64,000 nt of DNA from Rhodococcus pyridinivorans. GTDB taxonomy: Bacteria > Actinomycetota > Actinomycetes > Mycobacteriales > Mycobacteriaceae. The position numbers were made by a program, and so were the translations under genes. The notes under the pieces were generated by a model. It saw nothing but the letters and a program-made list of their open reading frames with translations, made no database searches and was not told the DNA's origin. Positions 6,787 to 16,325 of the stretch are shown here, one piece after another; within the stretch, counting starts at the first letter, position 1, and the number at the start of each line of letters is the position of its first letter. The stretch lies in contig NZ_FNRX01000002.1 in NCBI RefSeq assembly GCF_900105195.1, positions 2,356,001 to 2,420,000 of the forward strand, written 5' to 3'.

Positions 6787-8343
6787 CGCGGTGACCGCCG
6801 CGGCGCCGATGAGCAGGACGATGCCGGCGACGAGGCTCGCGGACGAGATCGCCTCGGCGAACGCTGCGGACGACGCGTCGAGCAGCGGTTGTGCGTACGA
6901 CGCCGCGAATGGGTTCGCCGCGAGTTCCTCCGCGACGATCGCCGCACCGCCCACCGAATCGCCGGCCGCCTCGATCGCCATCGCGGCCTGATCGGCCATC
7001 GGACCTGTCAGGTCCGCCAACGGCAATCCGTCGAGGAACCCGGAGATCTCGCGGTGATAGGTGGTCGCGAGGATCGAGCCGAGCACGGCGATGCCCAGCG
7101 ACCCGCCGAATTCCACTGCGGTGTCGTTCAACCCGCCCGCCGCTCCGAGGTCCGAGTCGGGGAAGCCGCCCATGATCAGGTCGGTGGACGGGGATGTGGC
7201 CAGGCCGATGCCCAATCCGAGCAGCAACAACGAGATCAGAAAGGGCGTGAAGCCGGAGGCGCCGTCCGTGACGGTCAAGGTGAGGATGCCTGCCGCAGCG
7301 GCGACCATGCCCGTGCCCACGAGGACCCGCGCACCGAGTCGGGGCGCGAGCCGGCCGCTCAGCGCCGCGCCGAGCGAGACCGTCACCGCGAGGGGAAGCA
7401 GACGCAGACCGGTCTCGAGCGGGCCGTAACCGAGCACGAACTGGAACTGCTGCGCGACGAAGTAGATGGCGCCGAAGGCGACGAGGAAGAGCAGTAACAC
7501 CGACACGCACGCACCGCCGACGGTCCGGTCCGCGACCCGACGCACGTCCAGCAACGGCCGGGGGTGGCGAAGTTCCCACACCACGAAGAGCACCGCGGCG
7601 ATCACCGAGCCGATCGAGGTGGCGATCACCCCGGTGCCCCAACCGAAGTGGAACCCCTCGATGATCGCGTAGACGATTCCGCCGAGAGCAGCGACCGACA
7701 GGGCGCCGCCGACCCAGTCGGTGCGGGTGAGATCGTCCGCCTTCGAGGCCGGCACGAGGATCAGGGCCGCGATCGCGGCGAATGCCGCGATCGGCACGTT
7801 GATGAGGAAGGTCGAACCCCACGAGTTCGATTCGAGGAGCCATCCGGCGAGCAGGGGACCGAGCGCAATGGCGAGTCCGGACGTGGCGGCCCAGGCTGCG
7901 ATCGCGCGGGCACGCTCGTGCACGGGGAACATCGCGACGAGCAGCGACAGTGTCGCAGGCATGATCACGGCGGCGCCCACCCCCATGACGATGCGCGCGA
8001 CGATCACGTCGCCGGCGCTGTCGGCGAACGATCCGTAGACCGCGCCGGCGGCAAAGACGACCAGGCCCGCCAGCAACGCGCGACGTCGTCCGTATCGATC
8101 GCCGAGCACGCCGAACAGCAGCATCAGCGCGGCATAGGGGACGGTGTAGCCGTCGATGATCCACTGCATGTCGGCGCTGGTGAGCTGCAGTTCGCGCAGC
8201 ATGCCGGGTGCGGCGACGATGAGCGAGGTGTTGGCCATCACGACGATGAGCAGGCTCAGGCACAGCACCGCCAGTCCGGCCCAGCGCAGCCGGTAGGGTT
8301 CCTTCGCTGCGGTCCCTCCTGCGAGGGTCACGGCAGTGGGCAT
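6730..8343 (-). CDS. MFS drug-efflux transporter, DHA2 (EmrB/QacA) family
   Basis: A 537-residue integral membrane protein with about 14 hydrophobic helices, the DHA2 number. Proton-antiport exporters of this type expel cationic drugs and dyes. Visible motifs are the loop 2-3 signature (GVLGDRYGRRRAL near residue 80) and the TM5 antiporter motif (GLAIALGPLLAGWLLE). The ATG at 8343 has GGAG just upstream. It is divergent from a TetR gene 95 nt away, the usual arrangement for a substrate-induced pump. The substrate cannot be told from sequence. Confidence 0.9.
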   Translation of the reverse strand: MPTAVTLAGGTAAKEPYRLRWAGLAVLCLSLLIVVMANTSLIVAAPGMLRELQLTSADMQWIIDGYTVPYAALMLLFGVLGDRYGRRRALLAGLVVFAAGAVYGSFADSAGDVIVARIVMGVGAAVIMPATLSLLVAMFPVHERARAIAAWAATSGLAIALGPLLAGWLLESNSWGSTFLINVPIAAFAAIAALILVPASKADDLTRTDWVGGALSVAALGGIVYAIIEGFHFGWGTGVIATSIGSVIAAVLFVVWELRHPRPLLDVRRVADRTVGGACVSVLLLFLVAFGAIYFVAQQFQFVLGYGPLETGLRLLPLAVTVSLGAALSGRLAPRLGARVLVGTGMVAAAAGILTLTVTDGASGFTPFLISLLLLGLGIGLATSPSTDLIMGGFPDSDLGAAGGLNDTAVEFGGSLGIAVLGSILATTYHREISGFLDGLPLADLTGPMADQAAMAIEAAGDSVGGAAIVAEELAANPFAASYAQPLLDASSAAFAEAISSASLVAGIVLLIGAAAVTALLPRGLHTRTGSEAEIGH

Positions 8344-8399
8344 GGGCTCTCCTCGGGTGCGACACGGGCCGGGGACCTGAGCCCCGATCTACACGGTGG

Positions 8400-8432
8400 T
8401 GTGCAAATTACGCAGCTGCACATCCGTGTGCA
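8400..8432. promoter_or_regulatory. Operator-like inverted repeats between MFS pump and TetR gene
   Basis: Three TGTGCA/TGCACA half-sites lie in 33 bp: TGTGCA at 8400-8405 and the palindrome TGCACA-TCCG-TGTGCA at 8417-8432, ending 7 nt before the regulator start. Likely the binding site of the adjacent TetR protein, controlling both divergent genes. Confidence 0.6.
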
Positions 8433-8438
8433 ACTAAA

Positions 8439-9128
8439 ATGAAAGACAGATCACAGTCGGCGGAAGAGGGCGAGAACGTGGAGAACTCGGTCACACGACC
8501 GCGAACCCGATTCAATGCGAACCGCATGCGCATACTCGACGCTGCGGTGATGTGCTTTGCGGCCGACTCCGACGCGAGCATGGACGATGTCGCCAAAGCC
8601 GCGGGTGTCGTCCGCCGCACCGTCTATGCGCACTTCCCCAACCGGGAAGCCCTCGTCGAGGGGATCGTCGACGACGCCTCGACCGCACTCGCCGAGGCTC
8701 TCGACCACCCCGAGCCGGACGATCCCGCGGTCGCGCTCGCGGTCGTGGCGTTGCGGACCTGGCCCATCGGCGACCGCTACCGCGTGCTGCTCTCCTTCGC
8801 CCGCAAGGAGATGGGAGAGCAGCGCATCGCCGAGCTGGTCTCCCCGGTGCGCTCACGTGTCCTCGGGCACGTCGAACGCGGCCTCGCGCAGAGCCAGCTC
8901 TCCGACTACCTACCGGCGCCCGTGCTCGTAGGGATGATGGAGGGCCTGACGATGGCCACACTCGAGCAGGCCAATCTCGGGCTGGTGGACGACTCGGGCG
9001 ACACGATCGTCCTGGGCAATCTCGTGCTCGGTGGGGTCTCACCCGACCGGGCACCCGGGATCCTCGCCGAGGCACGGCGGTGGCTCGCGGAGGCGGGTTC
9101 TGGTGAAGGCGGAATCCAACCCCGCTGA
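8439..9128 (+). CDS. TetR/AcrR family regulator
   Basis: A 229-residue one-component repressor. Helix-turn-helix residues 28-75 read ILDAAVMCFAADSDASMDDVAKAAG, with VVRRTVYAHFPNREAL as the recognition helix and the family's YxHFxxKExL-type motif. The C-terminal ligand domain is not typed. The ATG at 8439 is the first start; a GTG at 8478 is an alternative that would trim 13 residues. Divergent from the efflux gene, with inverted repeats between them, so it most likely represses the pump. Confidence 0.88.
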   Translation: MKDRSQSAEEGENVENSVTRPRTRFNANRMRILDAAVMCFAADSDASMDDVAKAAGVVRRTVYAHFPNREALVEGIVDDASTALAEALDHPEPDDPAVALAVVALRTWPIGDRYRVLLSFARKEMGEQRIAELVSPVRSRVLGHVERGLAQSQLSDYLPAPVLVGMMEGLTMATLEQANLGLVDDSGDTIVLGNLVLGGVSPDRAPGILAEARRWLAEAGSGEGGIQPR

Positions 9129-9165
9129 AACTCCCTGTTGCGGGAGGGTGCGCTTCGTCCGGCGC

Positions 9166-9171
9166 TAGACT
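9166..9171 (+). promoter_or_regulatory. -10 element upstream of phoH
   Basis: TAGACT followed by 59 nt to the phoH GTG. It gives a candidate promoter for the phoH-ybeY-corC-era operon. Confidence 0.4.
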
Positions 9172-9230
9172 GGCACGAACACGACGACCGTCGTGCAGGA
9201 GCCGAACCGAAAGCAGGACGTACCGTCCAC

Positions 9231-10289
9231 GTGAGTGAACCAGACCGACCCCACGAGCCCCCCGAATTCGAGCCGACCACGGTCAAATCGAGCCTCGACC
9301 TCCCCTCGGAGGCCGCAGCGCCCCTGCTCGGAGCCGCGGACGAGAATCTGATCGCCCTCGAAGCCCTCCTGGCGGCGGACATCCACGTGCGGGGCAACAC
9401 CGTCACGCTGACCGGAGCGCCCGCCGACGTCGCCCTCGCGGAACGTGCGCTCGCCGAACTCGTCACCATCGTCCGTCGCGGACAATCGCTCGCGCCCGAC
9501 GCCGTGCGTCGCACCGTGGGCATGCTCACCCAGGGGCTCTCCGAGTCGCCGGCCGACGTGCTCAGCCTCGACATTCTGTCGCGGCGCGGGAAGACGATCC
9601 GGCCCAAGACCCTGAACCAGAAGCGGTACGTCGACGCGATCGATGCCCACACCATCGTTTTCGGTGTCGGACCGGCTGGTACGGGCAAGACCTATCTCGC
9701 CATGGCAAAGGCCGTGCAGGCGCTGCAGACCAAGCAGGTCAACCGCATCATCCTCACGCGTCCCGCCGTCGAGGCAGGGGAGCGGCTCGGCTTCCTGCCG
9801 GGCACCCTGCACGAGAAGATCGACCCGTATCTGCGTCCACTGCACGACGCGCTGCACGACATGATGGATCCCGAGGCGATCCCGAAGCTCATGCAGGCCG
9901 GGGTCATCGAGGTCGCACCCCTGGCGTACATGCGTGGCCGCACCCTGAACGATGCGTTCATCATCCTCGACGAGGCGCAGAACACCACCGCCGAACAGAT
10001 GAAGATGTTCCTCACGCGTCTGGGCTTCAATTCCAAGATCGTCGTGACGGGCGACATCACGCAGATCGACCTGCCCGGCGGCGCCCGTTCGGGTCTCGCC
10101 GCCGCCACCGAGATCCTCGACGGCATCGACGACATCCACATCGCGCGACTCGACAGCAGCGACGTCGTGCGGCACCGGCTCGTCTCCGACATCGTCGACG
10201 CCTACAGCCGTTTCGAGGCCACCCGCGACGGCGACGGGATCCCCGGCAACCGTGCTCAACGTCGCGCGCAGCGGGTGCAGCGTCGATGA
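9231..10289 (+). CDS. phoH: PhoH-like P-loop ATPase
   Basis: A 352-residue PhoH-family ATPase, thought to act with YbeY in rRNA/RNA metabolism. Walker A GPAGTGKT is at residues 147-154 and Walker [10 protein letters not shown] lies about 90 residues later, followed by the sensor [10 protein letters not shown]. An N-terminal KH-like segment precedes the ATPase. The open frame begins at 9138, but that region overlaps the likely promoter; the GTG at 9231 ([10 protein letters not shown]) gives a family-like start, though its ribosome binding site is weak. First gene of the phoH-ybeY-corC-era block. Confidence 0.9.
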   Translation: MSEPDRPHEPPEFEPTTVKSSLDLPSEAAAPLLGAADENLIALEALLAADIHVRGNTVTLTGAPADVALAERALAELVTIVRRGQSLAPDAVRRTVGMLTQGLSESPADVLSLDILSRRGKTIRPKTLNQKRYVDAIDAHTIVFGVGPAGTGKTYLAMAKAVQALQTKQVNRIILTRPAVEAGERLGFLPGTLHEKIDPYLRPLHDALHDMMDPEAIPKLMQAGVIEVAPLAYMRGRTLNDAFIILDEAQNTTAEQMKMFLTRLGFNSKIVVTGDITQIDLPGGARSGLAAATEILDGIDDIHIARLDSSDVVRHRLVSDIVDAYSRFEATRDGDGIPGNRAQRRAQRVQRR

Positions 10290-10338
10290 ACGCCCTTGTA
10301 GATCAACCGAATACCGTCGTGCAGAAGGAACTCCAGTC

Positions 10339-10881
10339 ATGAGCATCGAGATCTCGAACGAATCGGGAATGGACGTCTCGGAGGAGGAACTCCTCGACGT
10401 CGCCCGTTTCGTGATCGCCCGGATGGATGTGCATCCGGCGGCGGAGTTGTCGATGGTGCTCGTGGACCTCGACACCATGGCCGATCTGCACGTGCGGTGG
10501 ATGGACCTTCCCGGCCCCACCGACGTGATGTCGTTCCCCATGGACGAACTCGAGCCCGGGGGGCGTCCGGACGCTCCCGAACCGGGACCGTCGATGCTCG
10601 GCGACATCGTGCTGTGTCCGCAGTTCGCCGCCGACCAGGCGGCGAAGGCCGGTCACCCGGTGGCCCACGAACTCGCCCTGCTCACCGTGCACGGCATGCT
10701 CCACCTCCTCGGCTACGACCACGCCGAACCGGAGGAGGAGAAGGAGATGTTCGGCCTGCAGAACCAGCTCCTCGCCGAGTGGTACGAGGAGATCCGCCGC
10801 GCCGAGCACGAGGCGCGGCTCGCCGCCCGCGACCGGAAGTTGCTGGGCAAGGCCGGTTTCGTCGACACCCCCGAATCATGA
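10339..10881 (+). CDS. ybeY: YbeY, rRNA maturation endoribonuclease
   Basis: A 180-residue metal-dependent RNase needed for 16S rRNA 3' maturation and ribosome quality control. The zinc site [11 protein letters not shown] (H-x3-H-x5-H) is intact near residues 118-128, and the conserved [10 protein letters not shown] segment comes before it. The ATG at 10339 has GAAGGA 9-14 nt upstream. It sits 49 nt after phoH and ahead of the CorC-like gene, as in other Actinobacteria. Confidence 0.95.
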   Translation: MSIEISNESGMDVSEEELLDVARFVIARMDVHPAAELSMVLVDLDTMADLHVRWMDLPGPTDVMSFPMDELEPGGRPDAPEPGPSMLGDIVLCPQFAADQAAKAGHPVAHELALLTVHGMLHLLGYDHAEPEEEKEMFGLQNQLLAEWYEEIRRAEHEARLAARDRKLLGKAGFVDTPES

Positions 10882-10939
10882 GCGGCGACAGTGCGAGCCA
10901 TCGTGATCGGACGGCACCGATCGAGGGAGTGACGATCGC

Positions 10940-12256
10940 GTGAGTACCGTGCCCCTCGTCGTCCTGGCGGTCGTCCTGGTGGTGCTCGGCGGCCTGTTCG
11001 CCGCCGTCGATTCCGCGCTCAACACCGTATCCGCGGCGCGCGCCGAGGAACTCGCGAAGGAGGGCCGCCCCAGTGCGCGCCGCCTGCTCGGTCTGCTCGA
11101 CGATCGGCCCCGCTACGTCAATCTGACGGTGCTGCTGCGCATCCTCTGCGAGATCACCGCCACCGTCGTGCTCGTCGGTGCGTTGCTCGCCGTGCTCGAC
11201 CGCACATGGGCGCTCGTCGTGGGCGCTGCGGTGATGGTGATCGTCGACTACGTCGTGATCGGGGTCAGCCCGCGCACGCTCGGACGCCAGCACGCGTACC
11301 CGATCGCGCTCGCCGCCACCGGACCGCTGCGGGTACTCGGTGTCCTGCTCGGTCCGATCAGCCGAATCCTCATCAGCGTCGGCAATGCGGTCACACCCGG
11401 TCGCGGTTTCAGGAACGGCCCGTTCTCCAACGAGATCGAGCTGCGCGAACTGGTCGATCTCGCTCAGGAGAGCGGGGTCGTGGCCGACGAGGAACGCCGG
11501 ATGATCCAGTCGGTGTTCGACTTCGGCGACACCACCGCTCGCGAGATCATGGTTCCACGCCCCGAGATGGTGTGGATCGAGGAGACCAAGACGGCCGGTC
11601 AGGCCACCTCGCTCGCCGTCCGCAGCGGGCACTCGCGGATCCCGGTGATCGGTGAGAACGTCGACGACATCCGCGGTGTCGTCTACCTCAAGGATCTCGT
11701 CCAGCAGACCTACTACCACCGCGACGGCGGACGCAGCGTCTCCGTCGCCGACGTCATGCGACCGGCGGTCTTCGTGCCGGATTCGAAGCGCCTCGACGAT
11801 CTGCTCGCCGACATGCAGCGCGACCGCAACCACATGGCGATCCTCGTCGACGAATACGGCGGCATCGCCGGTCTCGTGACGATCGAGGACGTCATCGAGG
11901 AGATCGTCGGCGAGATCGCCGACGAGTACGACACCGGGGAGATCCCCGACGTCGAGGAACTCGGCGACGACACCTACCGCGTTTCCGCGCGACTTCCCGT
12001 CGAGGACCTCGGCGAACTGTTCGACATCGACATCGAGGACGACGAGGTCGACACCGTCGGCGGACTCCTCGGCTACGAACTCGGCCGAGTTCCTCTGCCG
12101 GGTGCGGAGGTACGGACCCACGGCCTGCTGCTCCGCGGCGAGGGCGGACCGGACGTCCGCGGGCGGGTGCGTGTGAGCACCGTCTTCGTGCAGCGCGTCA
12201 GCCCCGAAGAAGAACCCACCGATACCGATACGGCCACCACCGAGGAGCATGCATGA
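10940..12256 (+). CDS. CorC/HlyC-type membrane protein (DUF21-CBS-CorC domains)
   Basis: A 438-residue inner-membrane protein. An N-terminal DUF21 domain with four hydrophobic helices (residues 1-150) is followed by a CBS pair (about 200-330, with [12 protein letters not shown] and [24 protein letters not shown]) and a C-terminal CorC_HlyC domain. Members are implicated in Mg/Co transport or sensing of divalent metal and nucleotides. The name hemolysin is historical. The GTG start lies 58 nt after ybeY, and the stop overlaps the era ATG by 4 nt (ATGA), implying translational coupling. Confidence 0.9.
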   Translation: MSTVPLVVLAVVLVVLGGLFAAVDSALNTVSAARAEELAKEGRPSARRLLGLLDDRPRYVNLTVLLRILCEITATVVLVGALLAVLDRTWALVVGAAVMVIVDYVVIGVSPRTLGRQHAYPIALAATGPLRVLGVLLGPISRILISVGNAVTPGRGFRNGPFSNEIELRELVDLAQESGVVADEERRMIQSVFDFGDTTAREIMVPRPEMVWIEETKTAGQATSLAVRSGHSRIPVIGENVDDIRGVVYLKDLVQQTYYHRDGGRSVSVADVMRPAVFVPDSKRLDDLLADMQRDRNHMAILVDEYGGIAGLVTIEDVIEEIVGEIADEYDTGEIPDVEELGDDTYRVSARLPVEDLGELFDIDIEDDEVDTVGGLLGYELGRVPLPGAEVRTHGLLLRGEGGPDVRGRVRVSTVFVQRVSPEEEPTDTDTATTEEHA

Positions 12257-13170
12257 CCGACACCGACTTCCGTTCCGGCTTCATCTGTTTCGTCGGCCGG
12301 CCCAACACCGGGAAGTCGACGCTCACGAATGCGCTCGTCGGCAGCAAGATCGCGATCACCTCGTCGCGCCCGCAGACCACCCGCCACACCATCCGCGGCA
12401 TCGTCCACCGCGACAACGCCCAGCTCATCCTCGTGGACACCCCGGGACTGCACCGCCCGCGCACCCTGCTCGGCCAGCGGCTCAACGACCTGGTGCAGGA
12501 CACCTACTCCGAGGTCGACGCGATCGGCATGTGCTTCCCCGCCGACGAGAAGATCGGCCCCGGCGACCGCTGGATCCTCGAGCAGGTGCGCCACATGGCG
12601 CCGAAGACCCCGGTCATCGGCATTGTCACGAAGATCGACAAGGTGGGCAAACAGCAGGTCGCCGCGCAGTTGCTCGCCGTGTCGAAGCTCCTCGGCGAGA
12701 ACTGCGAGGTCGTGCCGGTCTCCGCGGCCTCGGGTGAGCAGGTCGAGGTCCTCGTCGACGTCCTCGTCTCGCACATGGAACCCGGACCGGCCTTCTATCC
12801 CGACGGCGAGCTCACCGACGAGCCGGAAGAGACCCTGATGGCCGAGCTCATCCGCGAGGCCGCCCTCGAAGGTCTCGGCGACGAGCTGCCCCACTCGCTC
12901 GCCGTCGTGATCGAGGAGATCACCGAACGCGAGGGTCGCACCGAGAAGCAGGGCGAGATGCTCGACGTGCACGCCCTGCTCTACGTCGAACGGCCGAGCC
13001 AGAAGGGCATCGTCATCGGCAAGGGGGGCGCGCGGCTGCGCGAAGTGGGCACCGCCGCACGCACCCAGATCGAGAAGCTCCTCGGCGTGAAGATCTACCT
13101 CGACCTGCACGTGAAGGTCGCGAAGGACTGGCAGCGAGACCCCAAACAGCTGGGCCGTCTGGGATTCTGA
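12253..13170 (+). CDS. era: Era GTPase, ribosome assembly factor
   Basis: A 305-residue TrmE-Era GTPase that binds the 3' end of 16S rRNA during 30S assembly. G1 is GRPNTGKST (residues 16-24), G2 TTRH, G3 DTPG and G4 TKID. The C-terminal KH domain carries the GxxG loop in [13 protein letters not shown], and the protein ends KQLGRLGF. Starts inside the corC stop (ATGA). Full length. Confidence 0.96.
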   Translation: MTDTDFRSGFICFVGRPNTGKSTLTNALVGSKIAITSSRPQTTRHTIRGIVHRDNAQLILVDTPGLHRPRTLLGQRLNDLVQDTYSEVDAIGMCFPADEKIGPGDRWILEQVRHMAPKTPVIGIVTKIDKVGKQQVAAQLLAVSKLLGENCEVVPVSAASGEQVEVLVDVLVSHMEPGPAFYPDGELTDEPEETLMAELIREAALEGLGDELPHSLAVVIEEITEREGRTEKQGEMLDVHALLYVERPSQKGIVIGKGGARLREVGTAARTQIEKLLGVKIYLDLHVKVAKDWQRDPKQLGRLGF

Positions 13171-13284
13171 CGCCGAGCCCTACGGGGTGGACGCGGTGAT
13201 CGGCCGGGCGACCCACATCGACGCGAGGTAGGTCGGTGCCGACGAACGCGCTGAAGCGGTCGATCAGTTCCGCCGGCCGCGGTG
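13171..13284. other. Non-coding or decayed stretch after era
   Basis: No intact gene. On the minus strand short protein-like pieces occur in two frames (PAELIDRFSAFVGTDLP, then YLASMWVARPITASTP before a stop), which would join only through a frameshift. This suggests the tail of a second eroded gene that I cannot identify. Confidence 0.35.
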
Positions 13285-14100
13285 TCATGGTGACGGCGGC
13301 GGAGACGTCGAAGCGGCGACAGCGGCGACGAGCAATCCGCTCACCACTGGGATCGCGAGTCGTCGCACGAGATCTCCGACCGGGACGCGGCAGAAGCCCG
13401 CGACCACGATCAGCGACGACCAGATGACGCGGGTGCCGCCGCCGGTCCAGGTCGCGGCGTTCTGCGCAAGGGCGGCAAGCGTTGCGGTGTCCGTTCCGGC
13501 CTGCGGGGCGAGCGCAGCGGCGATACCACCGGTAAGCGGCAGACCGGCCCAGCGGAGCCGTCCAGACCGATGAGCATGCCGATCAGGATCATGCTGAACG
13601 CGGCGAAGAGACCGTTGTCGGGAATGCGGGTCTGGATGCTCTCGACGGCGTCGAACAGGAAGGCCGGCCCGGTGCCGTCCTCGAGTCCCAGGATCGAGCC
13701 GGAGTAGTCGGGGATGCCGGGGTACACGAATCCTGCCACCGGCAGGATGATTCCCATGGCCTTGAACGCGTGGACCAAGCCGTCGACGAAATGGGTGGCG
13801 CAATGTTCGAGGGCCACGCCCTGTCCGGAAATCGCGAGGGCGATCAAGGCCGAGCGGCGGCAGCCCGGCCTTGATCGCCGCCGGGAGCAGCACGGCACCG
13901 ATGATCGCGAGAGCAGGTGTGGGCAGAAGAACAACGACAGCAGATAGGTGACGACGAACAGCACGACGTAGGCGATACGGCCGTTGATCATCCAGCGCCC
14001 GAAGGGACGCACCATGAGTTCGTCGGCGCCGATGGTGCAGCATCGCCGCGAGCATCGATGGGCGGCACCGCCGTCGTCGGCCGGAACATGTCGATCCCGA
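13285..14100 (-). pseudogene. Degraded multi-span permease
   Basis: Protein-like membrane segments are spread over at least two frames on the minus strand. Read 5' to 3' they are: GRIAYVVLFVVTYLLSLFF; ALAIIGAVLLPAAIKAGLPP in another frame; a return to ALIALAISGQGVAL; FKAMGIILPVAGFVYPGIPDY and FAAFSMILIGMLIGLDGS; and, after another shift, WAGLPLTGGIAAALAPQAG and VIWSSLIVVAGFCRVPVGD. Three or more indels are needed to join them, and a block after ISGQGVAL seems missing. No start is credible. The family looks like an ion/organic-acid permease, but I cannot name it. A pseudogene on this evidence. Confidence 0.75.
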
Positions 14101-14246
14101 AGAGTCGGACAGGACTCGGCAATCGGCCGACCAACCACTCGCGACGCGAAAGAATTGTGCACACGGCATAATTCGTGACGGTGGTGTTTCGTCGCGGACG
14201 CGGGTGTGAACGCGTCGTCACGCCGGGGCCGGTGACCGAAGAGAAC

Positions 14247-14822
14247 TCAGCGACGCGTGGCCGCCGCGCCGTGCAGCAGCAGCAGAACGGCCTCCGACAG
14301 ATCCGGCTCCGTACCCGTCGACAGGCGGCGCAGTTGCAACCCGGTGATGGTCGCGACGACCGTCGGGGCGATCGTCTCCGGATCCGGCACTCCCAGCGCG
14401 GAAAGGACGGAGGCAGTCAACGCGTCGTAGGCACGCCAGCAGCGTTCGGCGACCCGCCGCAGTTCCTCGTCGCGCCCCGCCTGCACATAGAGCTCGAAGG
14501 GGGCGATGCGTTCGGCCGTGAAGGTCAGGTCGTGGGCGACGCGTTCGGTGAGTTCGGCGGCCTCCGTCAGCGACAGGGCCCGGGATCGATACTGCTCGGC
14601 GAGTTCTCGCAGCCGCTCGGTCTCCTCGTCGACGAAGAACTCGAGCGCGGCGCGCAGCAGGTCGGCCTGGGTGGGGAAATGGTAGGTGATCGAACCGAGC
14701 GACACTTCGGCGCGCGCCGCGATGCGCCGGTTCGTCACCCCGGCGACCCCGTCGGTGCCGACGAGATACAGGGTGGCGTGGACGATCCGCGAGCGGGCGT
14801 CGTCGCGCGTGGTCACCACCAT
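14247..14822 (-). CDS. TetR family regulator of the amidase operon
   Basis: A 191-residue TetR protein. The N-terminal helix-turn-helix (about 9-55) reads RIVHATLYLVGTDGVAGVTNRRIA followed by AEVSLGSITYHFPTQADLLRAALEFF, a YHF-type recognition helix. The C-terminal domain is larger than usual for DNA-binding-only forms and is presumably ligand-binding. The ATG at 14822 lies inside the amidase 3' end (10-nt overlap), so the two are translationally coupled. Its likely target is the perfect palindrome in front of the amidase, making the operon self-regulated. Confidence 0.88.
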   Translation of the reverse strand: MVVTTRDDARSRIVHATLYLVGTDGVAGVTNRRIAARAEVSLGSITYHFPTQADLLRAALEFFVDEETERLRELAEQYRSRALSLTEAAELTERVAHDLTFTAERIAPFELYVQAGRDEELRRVAERCWRAYDALTASVLSALGVPDPETIAPTVVATITGLQLRRLSTGTEPDLSEAVLLLLHGAAATRR

Positions 14823-16222
14823 CGCTCCGGGGTGTGTTCGTGCCAGCGCAGCACCGATTCGAGTTGGGAGGCGAGGGACACCAGCAGCGGTTCGGAGTTC
14901 GCCGGGCCGAGCAGCTGGGCACCCACCGGCAGTCGCTCCTCGGTGAAACCCGCGGGGACGTTGATCGCGGGCCAGCCCAGCACGTTCCACGGCCACGCGT
15001 AGGGGCATGCGCCGGTGATGACCTTGTCGGTCGCCCAGCCGCCGATGCCGTCGATCGCCGTCACCGGCAGCGGCGGTGTGGCAGTGGTGGGGGCGAGTAC
15101 GACGTCGAACCGGTCGAAGATGCGGCCGACCCGACGGTGCAGTCGCGGTTCGACCGCGCGCGCCGCCCGCAACGGATAACCGTGCAGGAACCGGCCGGTG
15201 CGGGCGTTGGCGCGGGTGCGCACGTCGGCGAGGGACGGGTCGGGCAGGCGGTACAACCAATCCTCGATACCGGCCATGGATCGAGGGAGGAAGGTGAGAC
15301 CGAACGTCATTCCGTAGTCGGGATCGGCGAGCGTCACCTCGTGGCCGAGATCGCGCAGTACCGCGGCGAGTGCGGCGATGCGGGTGCGGACGCGGGCGTC
15401 GAGGCTGGTGGGTGTCGCGGTGAACGGGATCTTCAGCGACAGAGCGATGTTCAGTCTGCCGGGATCTCGTCCCACGGCGTCGGAGACGGTCAGCGGCGCG
15501 CACGCGTGCCGGTCGCCGGGGTGGTTCCCGGACACGACGTCGAGGAGCAGGGCCGCGTCGGCGACCGTGCGGGCGAGTGGGCCGTGCGTGGTGAGTCCGT
15601 TGAAGGATTCGGCGTCGGGCCACATGGAGATCCGGCCGCGTTGGGGCTTGATGCCGACGAGATTGGACCACGAGGCGGGGATGCGGACCGATCCGGCGCC
15701 GTCGGATCCCAGGGCGGCCGGCACGAGTCCCGCCGCGACGGCCGCGGCGCTGCCACCCGACGAGCCGCCGGGGGTGTGGTCGCGCGACCACGCGCTGCGG
15801 GTGTGCCCGAAGGCGTCGCCGCCGGTGAGCGGCCACTGGCCGAGTTCGGGGGAGTGGGTCTTGCCGACGATCACCGCGCCGGCGGCCCGCAGGCGACGCA
15901 CCACCTCGGCGTCGGTGTCCTTCGGGGCGAAGGTGCCGGCGCAGCCGAACATCGTCGTCTCGCCGACGATGTCGGTGTCGTCCTTGATCGCGATGGGGAC
16001 ACCCAGCAGGGGGAGGCGTTCGCCGTTCGCGCGGCGCCGGTCGGCCTCGCGGGCCTCGTCGAGTGCGGTGGTGCGGCGCACGACGCGGAAGGCGTTCAGG
16101 TGCGGTTGCGATTCGTCGATCCGGTCGAGGCTCGCACGGACGAGGTCCGTGGAGGTGGTCTCGCCGCGGTCGAGTGCCTCGACGGTCGCCTTCAGGTCGC
16201 GCAGGTCGGTTCGAGCGTCCAT
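14813..16222 (-). CDS. Amidase (amidase-signature family)
   Basis: A 469-residue amidase-signature hydrolase, the counterpart of mycobacterial AmiA2 next to recO. The Ser-cisSer-Lys triad is readable: Lys in PIAIKDDTDIVGE (about residue 78), the Gly/Ser-rich loop TPGGSSGGSAAAVAAG with the cis-Ser, and the nucleophile in GSDGAGSVRIPAS. It hydrolyses a carboxamide to acid and ammonia; substrate unknown. The ATG at 16222 has GGGGGAACGA upstream; the frame runs further 5' through the operator and is not used. Co-transcribed with the downstream TetR gene. Confidence 0.9.
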   Translation of the reverse strand: MDARTDLRDLKATVEALDRGETTSTDLVRASLDRIDESQPHLNAFRVVRRTTALDEAREADRRRANGERLPLLGVPIAIKDDTDIVGETTMFGCAGTFAPKDTDAEVVRRLRAAGAVIVGKTHSPELGQWPLTGGDAFGHTRSAWSRDHTPGGSSGGSAAAVAAGLVPAALGSDGAGSVRIPASWSNLVGIKPQRGRISMWPDAESFNGLTTHGPLARTVADAALLLDVVSGNHPGDRHACAPLTVSDAVGRDPGRLNIALSLKIPFTATPTSLDARVRTRIAALAAVLRDLGHEVTLADPDYGMTFGLTFLPRSMAGIEDWLYRLPDPSLADVRTRANARTGRFLHGYPLRAARAVEPRLHRRVGRIFDRFDVVLAPTTATPPLPVTAIDGIGGWATDKVITGACPYAWPWNVLGWPAINVPAGFTEERLPVGAQLLGPANSEPLLVSLASQLESVLRWHEHTPERWW

Positions 16223-16232
16223 TCGTTCCCCC

Positions 16233-16248
16233 GTTCGTTCGAACGAAC
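16233..16248. promoter_or_regulatory. Perfect 16-bp palindrome, likely TetR operator
   Basis: GTTCGTTCGAACGAAC, fully self-complementary, centred 18 nt upstream of the amidase ATG. Best explained as the operator of the TetR repressor encoded at the end of the amidase operon. Confidence 0.7.
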
Positions 16249-16313
16249 AATAACGCGTTCCCGTTCTGGGTGTCGAGTCCCTTCGTGGACCGTCCCGTGT
16301 CACCGCGACATGA

Positions 16314-16319
16314 CAGACT
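16314..16319 (+). promoter_or_regulatory. -10 element placing recO as leaderless
   Basis: CAGACT, then exactly 6 nt, then the recO GTG. The spacing predicts transcription starting at the start codon. Confidence 0.4.
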
Positions 16320-16325
16320 CGGGGA

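Noticed and set aside
13171..14170. Two small + strand genes (frames near 13236 and 13714)
   Set aside because: Their translations are low complexity and lie opposite strong minus-strand membrane segments, so they are shadows of the decayed permease.
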